From the NCBI GenBank assembly GCA_964017235.1, contig OZ024929.1, positions 26,347,464-26,411,463 on the forward strand: a stretch of DNA of 64,000 bases, given 5' to 3'. The notes beneath the pieces were generated by a model. It was not told where the DNA came from and searched no databases. It was given only the letters and a program-made list of their open reading frames with translations. Shown here one piece after another: positions 11,221 through 25,800 of the stretch. The position numbers were made by a program, and so were the translations under genes. The stretch comes from Sabellastarte sp. h YS-2021. Lineage: Eukaryota > Annelida > Polychaeta > Sabellida > Sabellidae. Positions within the stretch are counted from its first letter, which is position 1. The number at the start of each line of letters is the position of its first letter.

Positions 11221-14200
11221 CTGGAGAAAACACAGTTTACAACACAACACTTAGCCACAACAACAGTTAATGTGAATATGTCAAATCGTGGTAAACTTCT
11301 CTGAATAGTTTTACAAAAGTTTTGCAGAGTCAACATGTTAAGCAGAGACAAGTACATGTAATTAGTTCATTAGTATTTTAACATGTTATCAAATATTGGC
11401 TACAAATAAATTGGGAATGACTTGAGCTGTTGACCAAATTTTAATAATTAAAACCAAGTCGGCACTGTGCTTTATTTGAGGAAAATAAACATATTTTTAA
11501 AAATACAGAATTAAGATATTATTTCATAGGCATAAACAAAAGTAACTTTGAAACACAAGCTTAGTGTTATGCTGTAAGCAGGACATGTTGCAGCTAGTAT
11601 TGACTTGTAACCAGAAAATAATCTGAACAGGACACAGCATTGGAAATCTTGAATTTCTTACAACATCCCAATGAAGTATATGCTGGATGAAAGTTGGTAA
11701 AGAGTATAAAGAGCAGCCTCTATGAAACAGGGACTGGTGACACAGGCAAAAATTATGGGATACTTTAACAAGTAAGCATGTGAAGTAACAGTCCAAGAGA
11801 AAACTAGAAGACACAGAAGGTATGCATGGAGAATGTTTTGAGTATTGAACCATTTCCAGGAGAAATTGTTAATATGTATGACTGTATGTTCTTAGGTGTT
11901 TTACTGTTACTTTAAGTGAATAAGTCTGCCTCATGTGTTTTGTGCTGTCTGTGAGTAATTTTATTGTGTAAATAGATTCTATCATTACCTTGTCTATTTA
12001 GTGCTGCCAGCCTGCGGGGGTTCTGCTTGCAGCCATCTTTTCCCATTAAGTGCGTCTTCCAGCTGTCTTCTCCCGATGAAATATTCTGGTGACATAATGG
12101 ACAGTGGCTTTTGCCGGACTCTGAGGCTAAAACACAATTATATAGAAATATTAAACTTTCATACAAAAAAACCTCAATTACCTAACTGAAACACATGTGC
12201 TTAAATAAATAACAGGAATGTTTATCTCTTCATTTTTGTTCCTACTCTCTGTGTTATTTATCTTTTTGGTCGACATGACACCTCTCATCTTTATACATAC
12301 ACACGGTACCAGTGTACCATGTTTACCAGAAAACTTCCAGGTCCACTGAAGCTGCTACTCACAAATGTTACAGGTCCGTAGCAAAGGTTGCCCGTCCATA
12401 TTTCTATGTACGTTAACTCAATGCTAACTTTCAAAATTGTCTTGTGCTAAAAAAATAAATGATTTACTGTTACTTCATATAATGCTAAGAATGGTGGACC
12501 TAGTCATGAACAGGACATCTGGTCCTGTAACTGTAGAAAGATACAGGTCCATCAGAATAGTTACCCTTCTCAGATGGTATTAATGTATGAAAAGTTGTCC
12601 TGAAAACATTTCCTCCACCCTTACAGCTACCAATCAAAATATCACCCGTATAATGTGTTGAAAACAATGTCAGAACTACAATTAAATATTAGAAGTGAGA
12701 GAGCATCTGCACAGATACATACGGTTGTCTGTTTTGTCGGCTATATGTTGCTGGAAATCTGTCTTTAGGATAGCCTCAGAGCAGCGTGGACATTTCTGGA
12801 AGTTGTCTTTTGCTTCACATTCTGTGAGTAAGTGATCGGTCAGACCAGCTATCTCCACTACCTGCAGGAAAAAATAACATAAAAAAATAATGCAACACAC
12901 AGGTTACAGGTAAAGTAAGGCATCAAATGTATCAATAACTACCCCGAAAATCTTACTCTTAATAGTCTGCTAGGATTCATTCTGAAGAGAAGTGGGCTAG
13001 TTTGACCTCACTGAAAAAGATTTTTCTGAACTAGCACTAATAATATGGATGAGTCAGTATCAAAAACGTGTAGATTGCAATACAAAATCATTCTGATACC
13101 ATGATTTTTGAAGAGATGCATTATAGTACACCCCAAATCAGATAGGCCCCTGACATAAAATGCTCTCAATACCTAGATACTGGCAACAACAACCCATTCT
13201 TAACTGATATCACTTTGACATAACCTCATTATTTACTCGCACTTCACAGACTTTGCACTTACTCCATATTTACTCTAAAATCTGCTACAAATCTGCTTGG
13301 TGCTTATTTCTTCTGAGTATAGAGTACTAACACTGAAACTTGCTAGTTTAGGAGTTTAACACTGGAAATACTATGAGTAGGTGATGTTATGTGTCATAAT
13401 TGTTAATAATATATATTGTGGGAAAATCATAAAATGAAAAAATTTCAATATGGCTTGGGACTGACCACTGGCCAGACACTGAGCAGCCAACTTTGTCTAA
13501 AGGTGTCCCATTACAGTGTTCATTTTACTACGCGTTTCCGCGTCTTTTGTCGCTATACTGGGGCGAAAAGACGCGTACACGTTATGGTCCCGAGTCGCGG
13601 TGACGCATATATCTTGCATTGTCGCCCGCGTTTTCGCTGTAAATATTGGGAAAGTTAGACGAATTTTGTTTCAAAATCAAAGAAAATGACACATATATTG
13701 TCTTTTTAACCCAATTCCTCCATGTTTCCTTGCTTCTAAATGCCTTAATTTGATTGGTCAAGCGGAAACGGCACTGTCCAATCATACTTCGTTTAACAAA
13801 AATTCAGTATTTATCAATAGAAAACACGTTTATAGTAAGTGATGTAAACTCACCAGTGGCTGTAAATTTCAACTTTTTTCATAGATTTATTAAATATATA
13901 TAGAAATTAATATCTATTGCACAATAAGATTTTATTATCCAGTTTTTAATATTTTCACTTCTTAAAGTATAGTTTTGCATAATGCACTCTTGCAAGTGAC
14001 TTCTAAGACAATTGTTAACAAGTAACAACAAACATTTTAAACTACTGTGTGACAAACTTTAAAAAAATTGCATCTATGTTAATAACAAATTTTCGACTGG
14101 AAAAAAGTTAAATAATAATTTAACTTAAACTTTATATGGTATGTTATTGCTTTAAAACCAGTTTTTTTTTTTAAAAAGTGGCAAATTTATATCCATTTAC

Positions 14201-17200
14201 ATAAATAAATGTCCGGAGTTTTTTTGTATGAAATAAAAACAACTCCCTGAGTGAACCTATGTCAAGGTGAGTTAATTTTTTTTCTAGTTTTAGATAGTGC
14301 AGGGTTGGACCATATTTAGTGAAACAAAAAAAAATGAAAAAAAATCAGTAAAAAATACTTTAATTATTGCAAATCATGTACATCATAGGAAATACATCAT
14401 GCTGACTAAAAATATGTCTTGAATTGAAATAACGTTTTTTTCACAGTGAGTAGAGTTGAATTTGATTTAGTATTTTTTTATTATTAGTAGTTTTTTTCTC
14501 CTATTTAAGTCAATTTGCTCAACTGTAAGGTTAATTTTGGTCATTTGACTCATCGCATTTAGTAAATGTCTCACCAAAATTTAGTAAAGGAGTCATTTGA
14601 CTCAAGTAGCTCCAACTCTAGAATGAACACTGCATTACATTTGTGGGGAACCAGGTAATGTAATCATAATCTTGATGCCAGCACTGACTATACCTGTTTA
14701 CAATTAGAACATCTTTTCAACATGGGACAACTCTTCCAGTAGTGAAGGTCAAGGCCTTCCTCTGTGAATGACTCATTCTTCTCTCCACAGAAAATGCAGG
14801 TGCTGGAAATATAATGACCAATCAAATTTACTAATCTCTCCAGTCATCCTTTTTCTTTCAGTATTAATCAATATATACATTTTATGGATTTCAATGCCAC
14901 ATTTTGATTAATGGAACAGATTTTTTTTTTTTTGAGTGTTCCACTGATTGACGGATTTTTGTTTAGTATTACCTTTAATACATTGTTGAAGTCATGACAG
15001 GTAGTTGGGGGGATGGAGGAAAGCTGTGCATACAAACTGGTCGCCATTCTGCACAGAAAACCATCCGACACCAGCAATCAACTACCAACCTTCCCACTTA
15101 CGCTTGGACAGGGAACAGGACCCAGGCACTGAGAGGTGGTTGGCAAGTGTGTTACCAACAATGCCACTGTACTTATTATTATTTGGTCACAGTCGCTAAG
15201 TGACTCTTCTATGTGGGTGGAGGGTTAGGGTAGGCATCCTTGTACATGGATTGTGGATGTGGTTTGTGTTTACATTTCTTTATTTTCACAGTAAATAAAT
15301 TAACATTGCTAAAGAGCCTTCGTTTAGAAAGCCATGACCACTTTTTGTTTCAATTTGATTTAAAAAATTCTTGCACCAGTGTGTGGGGTTTAACGAGACA
15401 CAGATTTGTACCTGCCGCAATACATACTTAACCTAGTACGAATGTACTAACACAGTTCTTACTAGTGTACTTGCTGGTCTATCTGGTACATCTTAATTCT
15501 TATCCTTGTCTGGGACTCTTTTCCACAAAGGTTTGAGTCAAATTTCAGGATTAAGTTGGCTATATTGGCATAAAAAAGTTAAGCCTAAGACTTGACTAAG
15601 ACTTCCTGTGAATATGGCCCCTACAGTTGGAAGGTGTGGATCTTCAGTACAGAGTATGTGTACTTACTGGTCTATCTGGTAGAGGGTGGCCACATCTTCA
15701 TCCTTCTCCTTGTCTGCAGGTGGAGGGGGTGGAGGTCGCTCTGCTTTCTTCTTGTTCTTCTTGTCTTTTTCCTTTTTCTTGTCATCCTTCAAGACTGCGT
15801 CATTCACAGGCTACAAATTGATATGCATTTCATACCTCATCCAACAAGAAGTCAACACAGCTATATAATGGTTAGAATAAAATTGAGTTATTTCATAGAG
15901 AAGTAATATGTCAATAATTTTGTCTTATCACTTAGGATATCTCTTGTTCCAAAAATATTAGAAATGTACAGGGGTCAAGATCACACTTTGTTCCAGCTTT
16001 ATAAATCATTCTCTGCATATTAGTAGGTACATTGTTTATCAATATCGGCAATATTTATGGTACTGAAACAAGGTTGCCAATATCCCAAAGGATGTGTGGT
16101 TTGCTATTTTCTGCTGTTTTCATAGCTAAAAAGTAGAAAGAAAGGTAAACATTACATGAACTTTGTCTATCTAGTATACTGTCAAAATCTTTAGCTCACA
16201 TTGTGTCTGACTTATATAACCAGACTACTCACAGCCTTGCCCGATGTCATGTCTTTTAACTGCTGTAACTGCTGCTGTAGAGCTTCTATCTCCTTCTGTT
16301 TGGCCTGCTCTTGATCCTGCTTCTGTTTCTACACAAATTTACAGGGTCAGTGATGAGATATGACACTCCTTTGATATATAGGTTATACTGATACAAGCGT
16401 TCAGCTATTTCCACATATTACAGCCAGATTCAAACCTAGATTTGCCATATCTGAAAGCAATAAACTACATCCCTTCCCCCACCTACCCTTCCAAATGTAA
16501 GTGCTCTCTGATTCTCAGGCAATAGTAAGACACATTCTCTGTTATTGCCAAGGAGTTAATTCAAACCACCTACCACAGAGGGGAGAGTCGAGTAATTATT
16601 TGATAGGTTCAGGCCCTACTAGGACATTTTAGGGTTGTCTGAATTGAGTAAGAACTACTTCTTATCAACTTTAATGAGAGATCTTAAAATAACATTTGTT
16701 AGTTTAATGTTTTAAAATTTTTTAATCTTACAAAATTTAAACAAACGCAGATGTTAGAATTTAATATCTCTTCATACACCACACAAATATACAAAAGACT
16801 TAGTGAAACAAATTTTTAGGTGTAATATCTGGCTTCAATCATTTAGTCCCACTTACACCTACTTCAAACTACTAGAAAATATAAGCAGACCAAGCTATAG
16901 CAAGCTATGATGATCTTAGGTTTCACATTTGCATATTATTGTAAAATAGAATATTGCCAAGTTCCAAGTTTGAGACAGACATCATGTCATTTCAAAAGAT
17001 ATCAGGATTAGGTTCCAGTAATGCAAAGGAACAGTGCTAGTTATACAATGAACCATTACAAATTGTAACAAATTTTATTGTAATTTAACTTTTTACAAGT
17101 TAAATACTTACCTTATCCTCACAAGTGCTTGTTTGGTTTTGTGGAGCAAAAACGTATCGACCGACAAGAATTTTTTAAGGAATATTCTTGTCACAAGAGG

Positions 17201-18487
17201 TGACCCCTTGTCTGCGCATGTCCGCGCTTGCGCAGTAGTCGTTGTCGACAGACGAATGTCGAGAGCTCTTCATTGTATTTTTGGTCCCCAGAAAACAAAT
17301 TATGCGGGGAGGTAGGGTGTGTTTATCCTTGTGAGGATCTTAGGTCTCCACATCTTAGGTTATATATTACTTCTTCAACACAGATAAGTAATTTGCTAAC
17401 CTCAACAAGAGATCCATGATGTGGTCGTCATTGTTGCTGCTGTTGATGTTGTAGATAATTTTACAACAAATCAAATAGCAGTATTAACCATCACCCAGTA
17501 TTGGCCGGAGATGTCTGCATGACTCCCCAAACAAGATGTCATCATCTGACAATGAGAATATCTCCAAGCAGGCAAACTGAACTGCATAAACTGCAGATAT
17601 GGGGCCATATGTAAGTCAAGAAAGACATATGTCAGTGACACAACACTTGTATAACTGGAGAGAACATAAATATGGAAGTCATATCAATAACATGTATAAA
17701 TACACAAAATCTGACTACATGCTGAGGTGAATCCACAAGGCCCAAATTGTTCATGGACTGGTCATGGGATTGCCAAGCTACATCTTCGAGTGGAATGTAG
17801 CAAAGAATTGTGGGTCTTCCAATAACAAGAGTTTGATATCTGCTCAGGTAAGACCCCACTCTTGAAAACTAAAGAGGCAGCCATGGATGTAATATGTGTC
17901 TCAATGTATGGATTCTGAGAATCAGAATTAAAGGACTGGCAATCTAATCATGCATCCAGATTGATCCAGGAAGAGATAGCAGAACTCAAGATATCTCCGT
18001 CAAGCCTTCCGTAAAAGATATGAGCAAGAGATTCTTCACCTCCTTGAAGTACTTGTACTGTCTTGATAGTAACTAAGTACTGTAAGAGGGCAGAGTGACA
18101 CAACATCAGTCCAACGTCAGCTCAAGAAAGGTTTGTGAGCTGGAATGACCACTGGTTTGAGCCATTTGGGGCATCAGAAGCCAACTGATTCTTGCTAAAA
18201 GGCAGGAGAAGGAGACTTTCCCTTTTCTCCAAGCAGTAGTCCTGTCCAAGAAGGATGTAAGTGCTGTAGGAGGACAACGAATCATGTGTCCAGGCAATTT
18301 GAGTTCAGGAATGATCTAGAGCTGAAGTGACCACTGGAGCCAATCTAGACCAATTGAGGCTAATAGGTCCTTGCTGAAAAGGTAGGTAGGAGGGAGAAAC
18401 TGTAACCTCCTTCCTATGAGGCTTGTGTCTGAAGGAGCCAAAGTCCGAGAATACACTTCAAATGCCATTGCAACAGTCTTGCAAGTC

Positions 18488-18523
<36 letters not shown>

Positions 18524-19776
18524 ACTGACCTCCTTTAAAGGTTAATAAGGAGCCTTTTGTGAAAATCAACAGAAGCAAAGGCAAATCCCTTGATGCTACA
18601 CCTCTGTTAGCAGTGGGCTTCTCTCTATAAACACTTGCAATAGGCCTTTAAAGATCCAGGCTTTTGCTCAACTCCTGCACAAAAAATGTAAATGCTCAGT
18701 TTTGGCTGCTGCAAAGCCAACAATAGTGACAGGTTTCAGATTTTTGCAAGTAAATGGATCAAAAAATCTGGTATATTTGAGACAGTAGGCTCTGAGATGG
18801 CCACCTTATTCTGTGGGTACCAGAGCTCAAAATGGCCCATCATGACTCATACATTCCAAGATGAGGGTCCTAGGGATGCCCTAAATCTCTCTACCCCTTG
18901 CTCAGAGAATGATATAAGAGATTCTGAGTGGTGTTAAGGTGCCAAGCATGAAGGTACCAATGCAACAGATTCAGATGGTATTTCTGACTGAATGGCTGTT
19001 TCTGAGACCAGTGAAGTAGCTGTAATGGAGGTTTGGTTGAATGACTCACCAGACCCCAAAGCCAATGCATCATGGGCCACCAAGGGGCCACTACAATCAT
19101 TTTGCACCTGGTGTTCACTTGTTCAATGACTTTTTGGAATAAGTGGTATAGGACAAAAGGCCTAGCAGTCCAGAACCTCCAACAAGATGTTTAATGCATC
19201 TATGTTCAGAGCATTTGCATCCGGGACTGTCAACATAGAATGGAAGTTTGTGACTCATATTGGTGGCAAAAATCTCTACCATTGGTATTTGACAAACTAT
19301 GTAAATCAAATAGAATATTTAAAGATGAAGAGACTATCCTGTCTGTATTATTTCGTTCTTTGTGGAGAGGCTGTCATGATATCTAGGCAACCCTGAATAT
19401 ATCTGGCTCATATGAGAATATTTCAAGGATTGCAGTAGGCCAAGATGCAGCATACCTGCATAAAACACCTATTGTTGACTTGTGCCAAACTTGCACATTG
19501 TCTAGAACCATAAAGGGAGTAAGAACCATTCTGTACAGATTACTTTTGTCCCTTCTGTAGAGATCATTGAGTATGACATTTAAGCAACCCCAGAATATTT
19601 CTGTCTCTTATGAGTATATTCCAAGGATTGCAGTAGGCCAGGATGCGCCAAACCTTTATCCCTTCTGGAGATGATGTTAGGTATGACCTTTAAGCAACCA
19701 AGAATATGTCTGTCTGTTATGAGTATATTTCAAGGATTGCAGTAGGCCAAGCTGCGCCAAACTAGGAGGTATATGC

Positions 19777-19811
<35 letters not shown>

Positions 19812-22800
19812 TGTTTGTTCAGATAACCGAACACAGTGGTGTTGTCTGATGCTATCAGAATTCTTTGGTGTAGAATTTGTCTTGAAGGCTTTTAAGGGCT
19901 GAACACACTGCCTTCAGTTGTATGACATTGAAATGTAATATATACATTTTTAACCGTCCAAAGCCACTGACTGTGATGCTTTAAGATGGGATCATCAACC
20001 CTGGTTTAATGCATCTATGAAAATAAGGGAATTGTGTACCTGTGTATAGAAAAGGCATCCTATTTCCCATTTTTTTGGCATTTTCCACCACTGAATATAC
20101 CTTTTCAGAAGGATTTGAAACAGGAATTCTCACAAGTCGTAACTGGAGATATTGCCAGTTTGTTGTAGATACGGCTGAAAGGCACACATACTTAAGTAAC
20201 CCATTGGTATAGTCTTTTCCAAAGATGCTCGTACCCCTACCTGGGATATAAGCAACCTTGGGGTCATTTGTGATGAGATCTCCACTTCCTGAAAAGATTT
20301 CTCAATTTTTTAAAATTTATTTGTGTTAGAAAGACATTTCCTTGTACCAATATGCAGTGGTAACCTAGGAAATCGATCCTTGTGTGGGCTCGAGCTTGGA
20401 TTTTTATCAGAAACTAATCACAAAGCTGAGATGCTGAAGAATTTAGATGAATTCTTGGTTTGAAGCAAAAACTGGTGTCTTCTGTGTACACTTAACAACA
20501 GTGGTCCAGGTATTGGTGAACTCATATTCTGCGAGACGGAAGAATGGGTTTTGCCTATTTTACTACTGGTGTGAATACAAGAGGGGTGGTCGCTAGTCTG
20601 AAGTTCAGTGCTTTGAACTGATAGGTTTGACCGTGTACATTAAACTGAAGTAGATGTTGAAAATCTGGGTGAGTCGGTACATAGAAGAACGCATCTTTTG
20701 TAACCGAATTTCTAATAATTTCCGCTGTCTCCAGTTTAAATGATGCGACAAGCAGGTATTTATTGACATAGTAAACGAACTTCACTCGTGGGCAATGACC
20801 GTTGAAGTCGTAGTTAGAAATCAATTCAGGACACTGAGATCTATCACAGGTCGTCATTAGCCGAGTTTCTATACAAGAAATAAACTGCCATAGAAACCTT
20901 TAGTTCTGCAATTGTTGAGTGGATAAATCGCTTTCTTTTGAAGCATTTAAGCGGTATATCTAGTATTGTAGCCATGTTTTCCTGTCTGACGTCATCGCTT
21001 GCATTGTGGGTAGTACAGGCATTGGCGAATTCGATTGGGGAGTAATTCGACAACTCCAACTCAAAATTCGCACAACTCTGTGATGGCAATGAAAATATCC
21101 CATCACTGCCAGTAATACTGCAAGAAGAGCCTGCATGGTGACTTGCATAAATGTAGCCACGTTCCTATGTATCAATCTCTCCTGGTAAACTAGGAAGAGT
21201 GATTATATGAAGATCTGTAAAATTACTGCTCGATGTTTTCCTTCTACATATCAGAGGGTAACAGGACAAATAATTACTGGACATAGCCCCTGTCCTGTAT
21301 ATACTGTGCAAAAACACCCTCGTAAAAGTTGGAAGCAAGGACTTCAACACCATACTTCATCTAGCCAGTTTGATCTTCGTTGAGTTTGCAGAAGAATTAA
21401 CTCAAAAGTCACAGTATTCTTTCCATTGGAGACATGGCCATAGGAAGGTTTTATTATCTAGTAGATAGTTATTGCAATTCTTCAACAGGGCTGAACAGAC
21501 AAGCAGTGCACATACTGCCCCAAAGATGTCTGTTGGATCTTCATCCAAATTTACAGCAAAGGAAGGTAATCTGTCCATATTTTCATGTCTGAGCAGCAGG
21601 AAGTTGACTGTACCTGCTGGGAAGCAATATACTAACTGCAAAGATCAGTGGATAGGCTTCTGTAGTCGTTCTTTTGGAGGGAGACCTGTTACTGTACCAG
21701 AGTGGTGCTCCACCCACAGTAAAGAATCTACAACCTCCGTTGCAAAGCCAGCTGCATTCTTTCTTCTTTGTTTTCCACTGAAAACTTTACAGCAAAATCT
21801 TCTTGGCATCCCTTTCATTGACAAGGAGGTAGTTCCAATCGAATAATGGGCGAGTACATCGGAAGATATACACTGTCTTCCACTGAAGACTTTACAGCAA
21901 CATCTTCTTGCACATCTTATTCTGACCCTTTTCAGGACAAGGGAGGCAGAATTAGAGGTAGTACCAGTCCAATAATGGATAACTACAGGTAGGTGCACAC
22001 TTGCACGCTTCAAAACTTCATAGACTTTCATCCGTGAATGGACGATAATAAGGAAAAATACGTGTTGCTCCCATATCGACCAAAAATATAATGAAGAGCT
22101 CTCGACATTCGTCTGTCGACAACGACTACTGCGCAAGCGCGGACATGTGCAGACAAGGGGTCACCTCTTGTGACAAGAATATTCCTTAAAAAATTCTTCT
22201 TGGTCGATACGTTTTTGCTCCACAAAACCAAACAAGCACTTGTGAGGATAAGGTAAGGCTATTTTACGCAATAAAAAATATAAATTATACAACAAATTGG
22301 TTGAAGATTCAGTTCTAATTATACAATGAGTTGGTTATAGTTATACAAACTTACAACAAGGCCACTGCTGCAGTGGTTATCTCCCGCCTCAGAATCAGTA
22401 ATAATGGAGAACTAAAGGAGACATAAGGCCTTTGTAGTAAGATAACCCCACTTGACATTGGAGAAGGGGTCAAAGGTAAAAGTCAGCAATTGGAAAAGAG
22501 TCTCAGGCCTTGACTTCATATAAGTCGTTTTCACTTTTGAAACCCCTAGTAGCAATGATAAGGGATATACCGTAAGGCCTTTTTAATAGGATAATCCCAT
22601 TTAACATGTGATATGACGGCCATTTTGTTTTTGAAACTAGGCTAAATTACTATCAGGCTAGCTTTTCTAGCCATATAGCTTCTGTGCAAATTTGATGAAG
22701 CTAGCTGGAATATTTCAAGATTTAGAGCACCTTTACGATTTTCAAACAATTAGCTATGGCGGCCATTTTGTTTTTCCACATGAGGCTAAAATTTTGCAGA

Positions 22801-25800
22801 GACAGGTTTTCATAGCCATAAACATTCCCTTCAAATTTGGTGAAAATATCTTTATAAGTGAATGAGATATTAAGGTTTATGTAAAAACATGACGAACGGA
22901 CGGATGGAAGGCATTTTATAATCTCCCGACCACGGCCTTCGGCCGCAGGCGGGAGATAATATACTAGCTCAAGTTAGACAACGAGTCAACTCTACCTTCA
23001 CATCATCCTTGGAGGGCTTTCCATCAATTCTGTCAAAGGCTTCAAACAGCTGCTTGTACACCATGTTTTTGCGGGTCTTTTCATCATCTGGAGGCAGGTG
23101 GTCTTTGACAGGTGCTCCTACATCTCTGTATAAAGACACGATGATCTTCTCAGCCTTCTCACGCACCTCGCCTGCATTGTGCTGGATGGCCACTGTGCAG
23201 AACTTCATCATATTCTCAACACTCAGACCACTGAAGTGAAAGAAAGACAATATGTACACAGATAGGATAATATAATTGGAAATTTGAGTTATTTTGATCA
23301 CTGGGTTGTCTGCAACTCAGCATAAAATCCTTTGTTGTGTCCTAGTTCAAAAGGCTTCTTGAGTGAAATGCTGGGAACTCTGCAAATATAGAAGTTCAAA
23401 TGTCCAATGTTTGGTTGTGGTGGCTGAACTCCTATTGTAATTCAACTTAAATGGGTCTTATTTATATGCAATCTACTGTAGTAAACAGAGTTTATCACCA
23501 TCCAATCGGTGTCTGATAACATTTTCAACAGTCCGGCAACTGAAGAATGTTAATTAGCTTTAACTGAACTTTCAATAATTGGAATAAGTCATATCACAAC
23601 CAGCAGTTGAAACCATATTCAAATTGTGAACTTCAAATTATTTTACTTAATTGCAACATAAGCAGAACTAGACATACAAGACTCTTGCAGTACAACAATA
23701 CTATTATCCAACTAATACTTATCATATTCTCAACACTCACTGAGTTCTATGGTGTACAAAGGCTAGAACAGTTCATGTGAAAGGCATGATACATATAAAA
23801 TAATATCACATTGCAATAATCCCAGCCACTGAACTTTCATGCTACTTTACTGCAAACATAATGGCATTGGACAATGATTCTATAGTTAACTTCTCTTTAC
23901 AAAATTCATTTACTTCAACCATCTGTGGTTGAAACCAGTTAGTTCACCACAGTTATTTCATTATCTTGGTACTTTCAAGGTATCCATTTTAAAAAACCAG
24001 ATTTGATAAGCTCTAACAGCAATGTGTTGAATGTATATTGAGAATGTTATGGCACTGAATCTGAGGCCAATCCCTGTCTCCGTCAATCACACATAAATCA
24101 AATGTACGGCTTGCACAAAATGTTAGGGGAACTCATTCTGCAGTTTGTAAACAATTTACAAACCACCATACTCACTCACCTGTTGTTGATGCCATGCTGT
24201 TTGTAGAGCTGGTCCAGTATCTCAGTCCTGCTGAGAGCTAGACGTGGGGCGGCAGTCAGTTTGAACGGTTTCACACACTCAACAGGAACTACATGGGTTG
24301 GCTGCAAGTACAGATGAAATTTTTCAGTTTGTGAAATTTATTATCCAGAAAAAAAAATAAAAAAAAGAAATAATTAGACTGAATTCATGGGGCATTCTTG
24401 ACATTTTTTGACATTTTAAGGCAGTTTATGAATTTCATTTTTTGTTATTATAAAAGATATCAAAATGTCTTGGTAAACATAAGGGGTCTCAATAAGCATT
24501 CCCACATCTGCAGGCCCCAGGTGCTCTCACATCAGCCGGGGGTTTACCACATATTAAATAGTAGAAATAAGAATAAACTATGCTACACTTGTACTTTTGT
24601 TCACCAGTAATTTACTGTTACATCATATCACAGTTTGGCTGTTACACTGTAAGGTTTGAGTAGCTTTATTCAGTCTCTTACCATGACTTCTCGGAACTTG
24701 GACTCTTCAATTATGAAACTCTTGGCAGTATCTCGATTTCTCACAGCCTGAAAAATATGTGGTGCTACAAATGTAATGGAATTATAATTTTTGAAACTCA
24801 ATTACATTTCATATGTAATAAGAAAAATAATAGAAAAGATTATGGTCTCAATTATAGAGTATACATATTTGGTCAAAGTTAGGGAATTACATCCATTTGA
24901 ACAGCTGAGGTTCTTGCAGTACTGACTCTGTGATAGCAAACATGTTGCCATGAGCTGAGTTTGAACCCACAGCCAAAATACATTTTGTCATGAACCAAAA
25001 CACTCACTCCTACTAACTTTGATGGCTATTTACTTGGAAAATATATAACTTTACTAATCACACTTACCGTAGTTGGCATAGGATATGGTTCATAAAAACA
25101 CCATGAAATTCTACACATCAATGATGCTCTTGATTTATTTTTAATTTAATTGACTACTAATTTACCTCTGACTAGTATGAGACATATTTTCTCAGTTTTT
25201 CCTGAAGGCACCATTTTTGTCTACTTATGCTGGTCAGACTACTGTCACTGCCATATACACTTGGGGCGCAAAGTCCACCACCTCTATCACACTTACTGGG
25301 GACATCATAATACCCAAATCTATGCCAAGTGAGCACTCTCTACAACTGCTTTAATAAGCAGCCACGGCATCAGGTGTACTTAAGAGACACCTAGCCAGCT
25401 GACCCACATGTAAGGAGAAGGCAACACTCACATGAATTTATACTATGTGGGGAACCAAATATTGGTGGAGCAAGAAATCCATTTAGAGAGAGGATTATAA
25501 ACATCATTTCCAGTGCTAAAATTACTGATAATATGCTAAACCAATCCTAACATTTCCACTTAACAACACCACACTCACTAACATGAGTTTTAGTGTGATT
25601 GAATGGCCAAACACTTTACTAAACCCACATACCTAACATAGGCATAATGTCTAATTTGGTATCCATGTGGGATGTGCTAACCATTAACCTATTGGCATCA
25701 ATCAACTGTGTAATAGTATTCCTCTTATTGTATAGTAGGTGCCACTGTACCTCTTACCCCCCTACTAATAATTTATATCTCTATGAAAACACACAGCCAT

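Larger units (their letters stand above)
11221..14693 (-). other. introns between exons 25 and 28: mostly featureless
   Basis: Three introns (11221-11988, 12127-12722, 12862-14693) without recognisable genes. The last contains a CpG-rich patch (13530-13640) with a hairpin CGCGTCTTTTGTCGC...GCGAAAAGACGCG at about 13540-13576, standing out from the AT-rich background. Confidence 0.5.
17107..22257 (-). mobile_element. dead DIRS-like (tyrosine-recombinase) retrotransposon with 180-bp inverted terminal repeats
   Basis: The first and last 180 bases (17107-17286 and 22078-22257) are inverted copies of each other with few changes, each starting CTTACCTTATCCTCACAAG. Between them, on the minus strand, are reverse-transcriptase remnants (20555-20857, active-site region at 20497-20521), a probable thumb segment (20060-20187) and the LFAT-like and APWWP-like blocks that follow RNase H in animal DIRS elements (18891-19309). 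Inverted rather than direct terminal repeats plus these blocks point to the DIRS group; no recombinase could be recognised. Just inside the low-end repeat, 17324-17337 repeats 11 bases of the terminus in inverse orientation, where DIRS elements keep an internal complementary region. Frames are broken and long T and C runs interrupt it. Same orientation as the host gene. Confidence 0.75.

Noticed and set aside
15592-15906. Plus-strand frames opposite exon 24
   Set aside because: Complement of the lysine- and proline-rich CEP104 exon; composition artefact.
17133-17315. 60-codon plus-strand frame matching 22028-22231 on the minus strand
   Set aside because: The match is simply the inverted terminal repeat read twice.
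21645-22136. 163-codon minus-strand frame with two CCKVFSG motifs
   Set aside because: Half lies in the DIRS inverted repeat and the rest is an internal duplication; no family resemblance.
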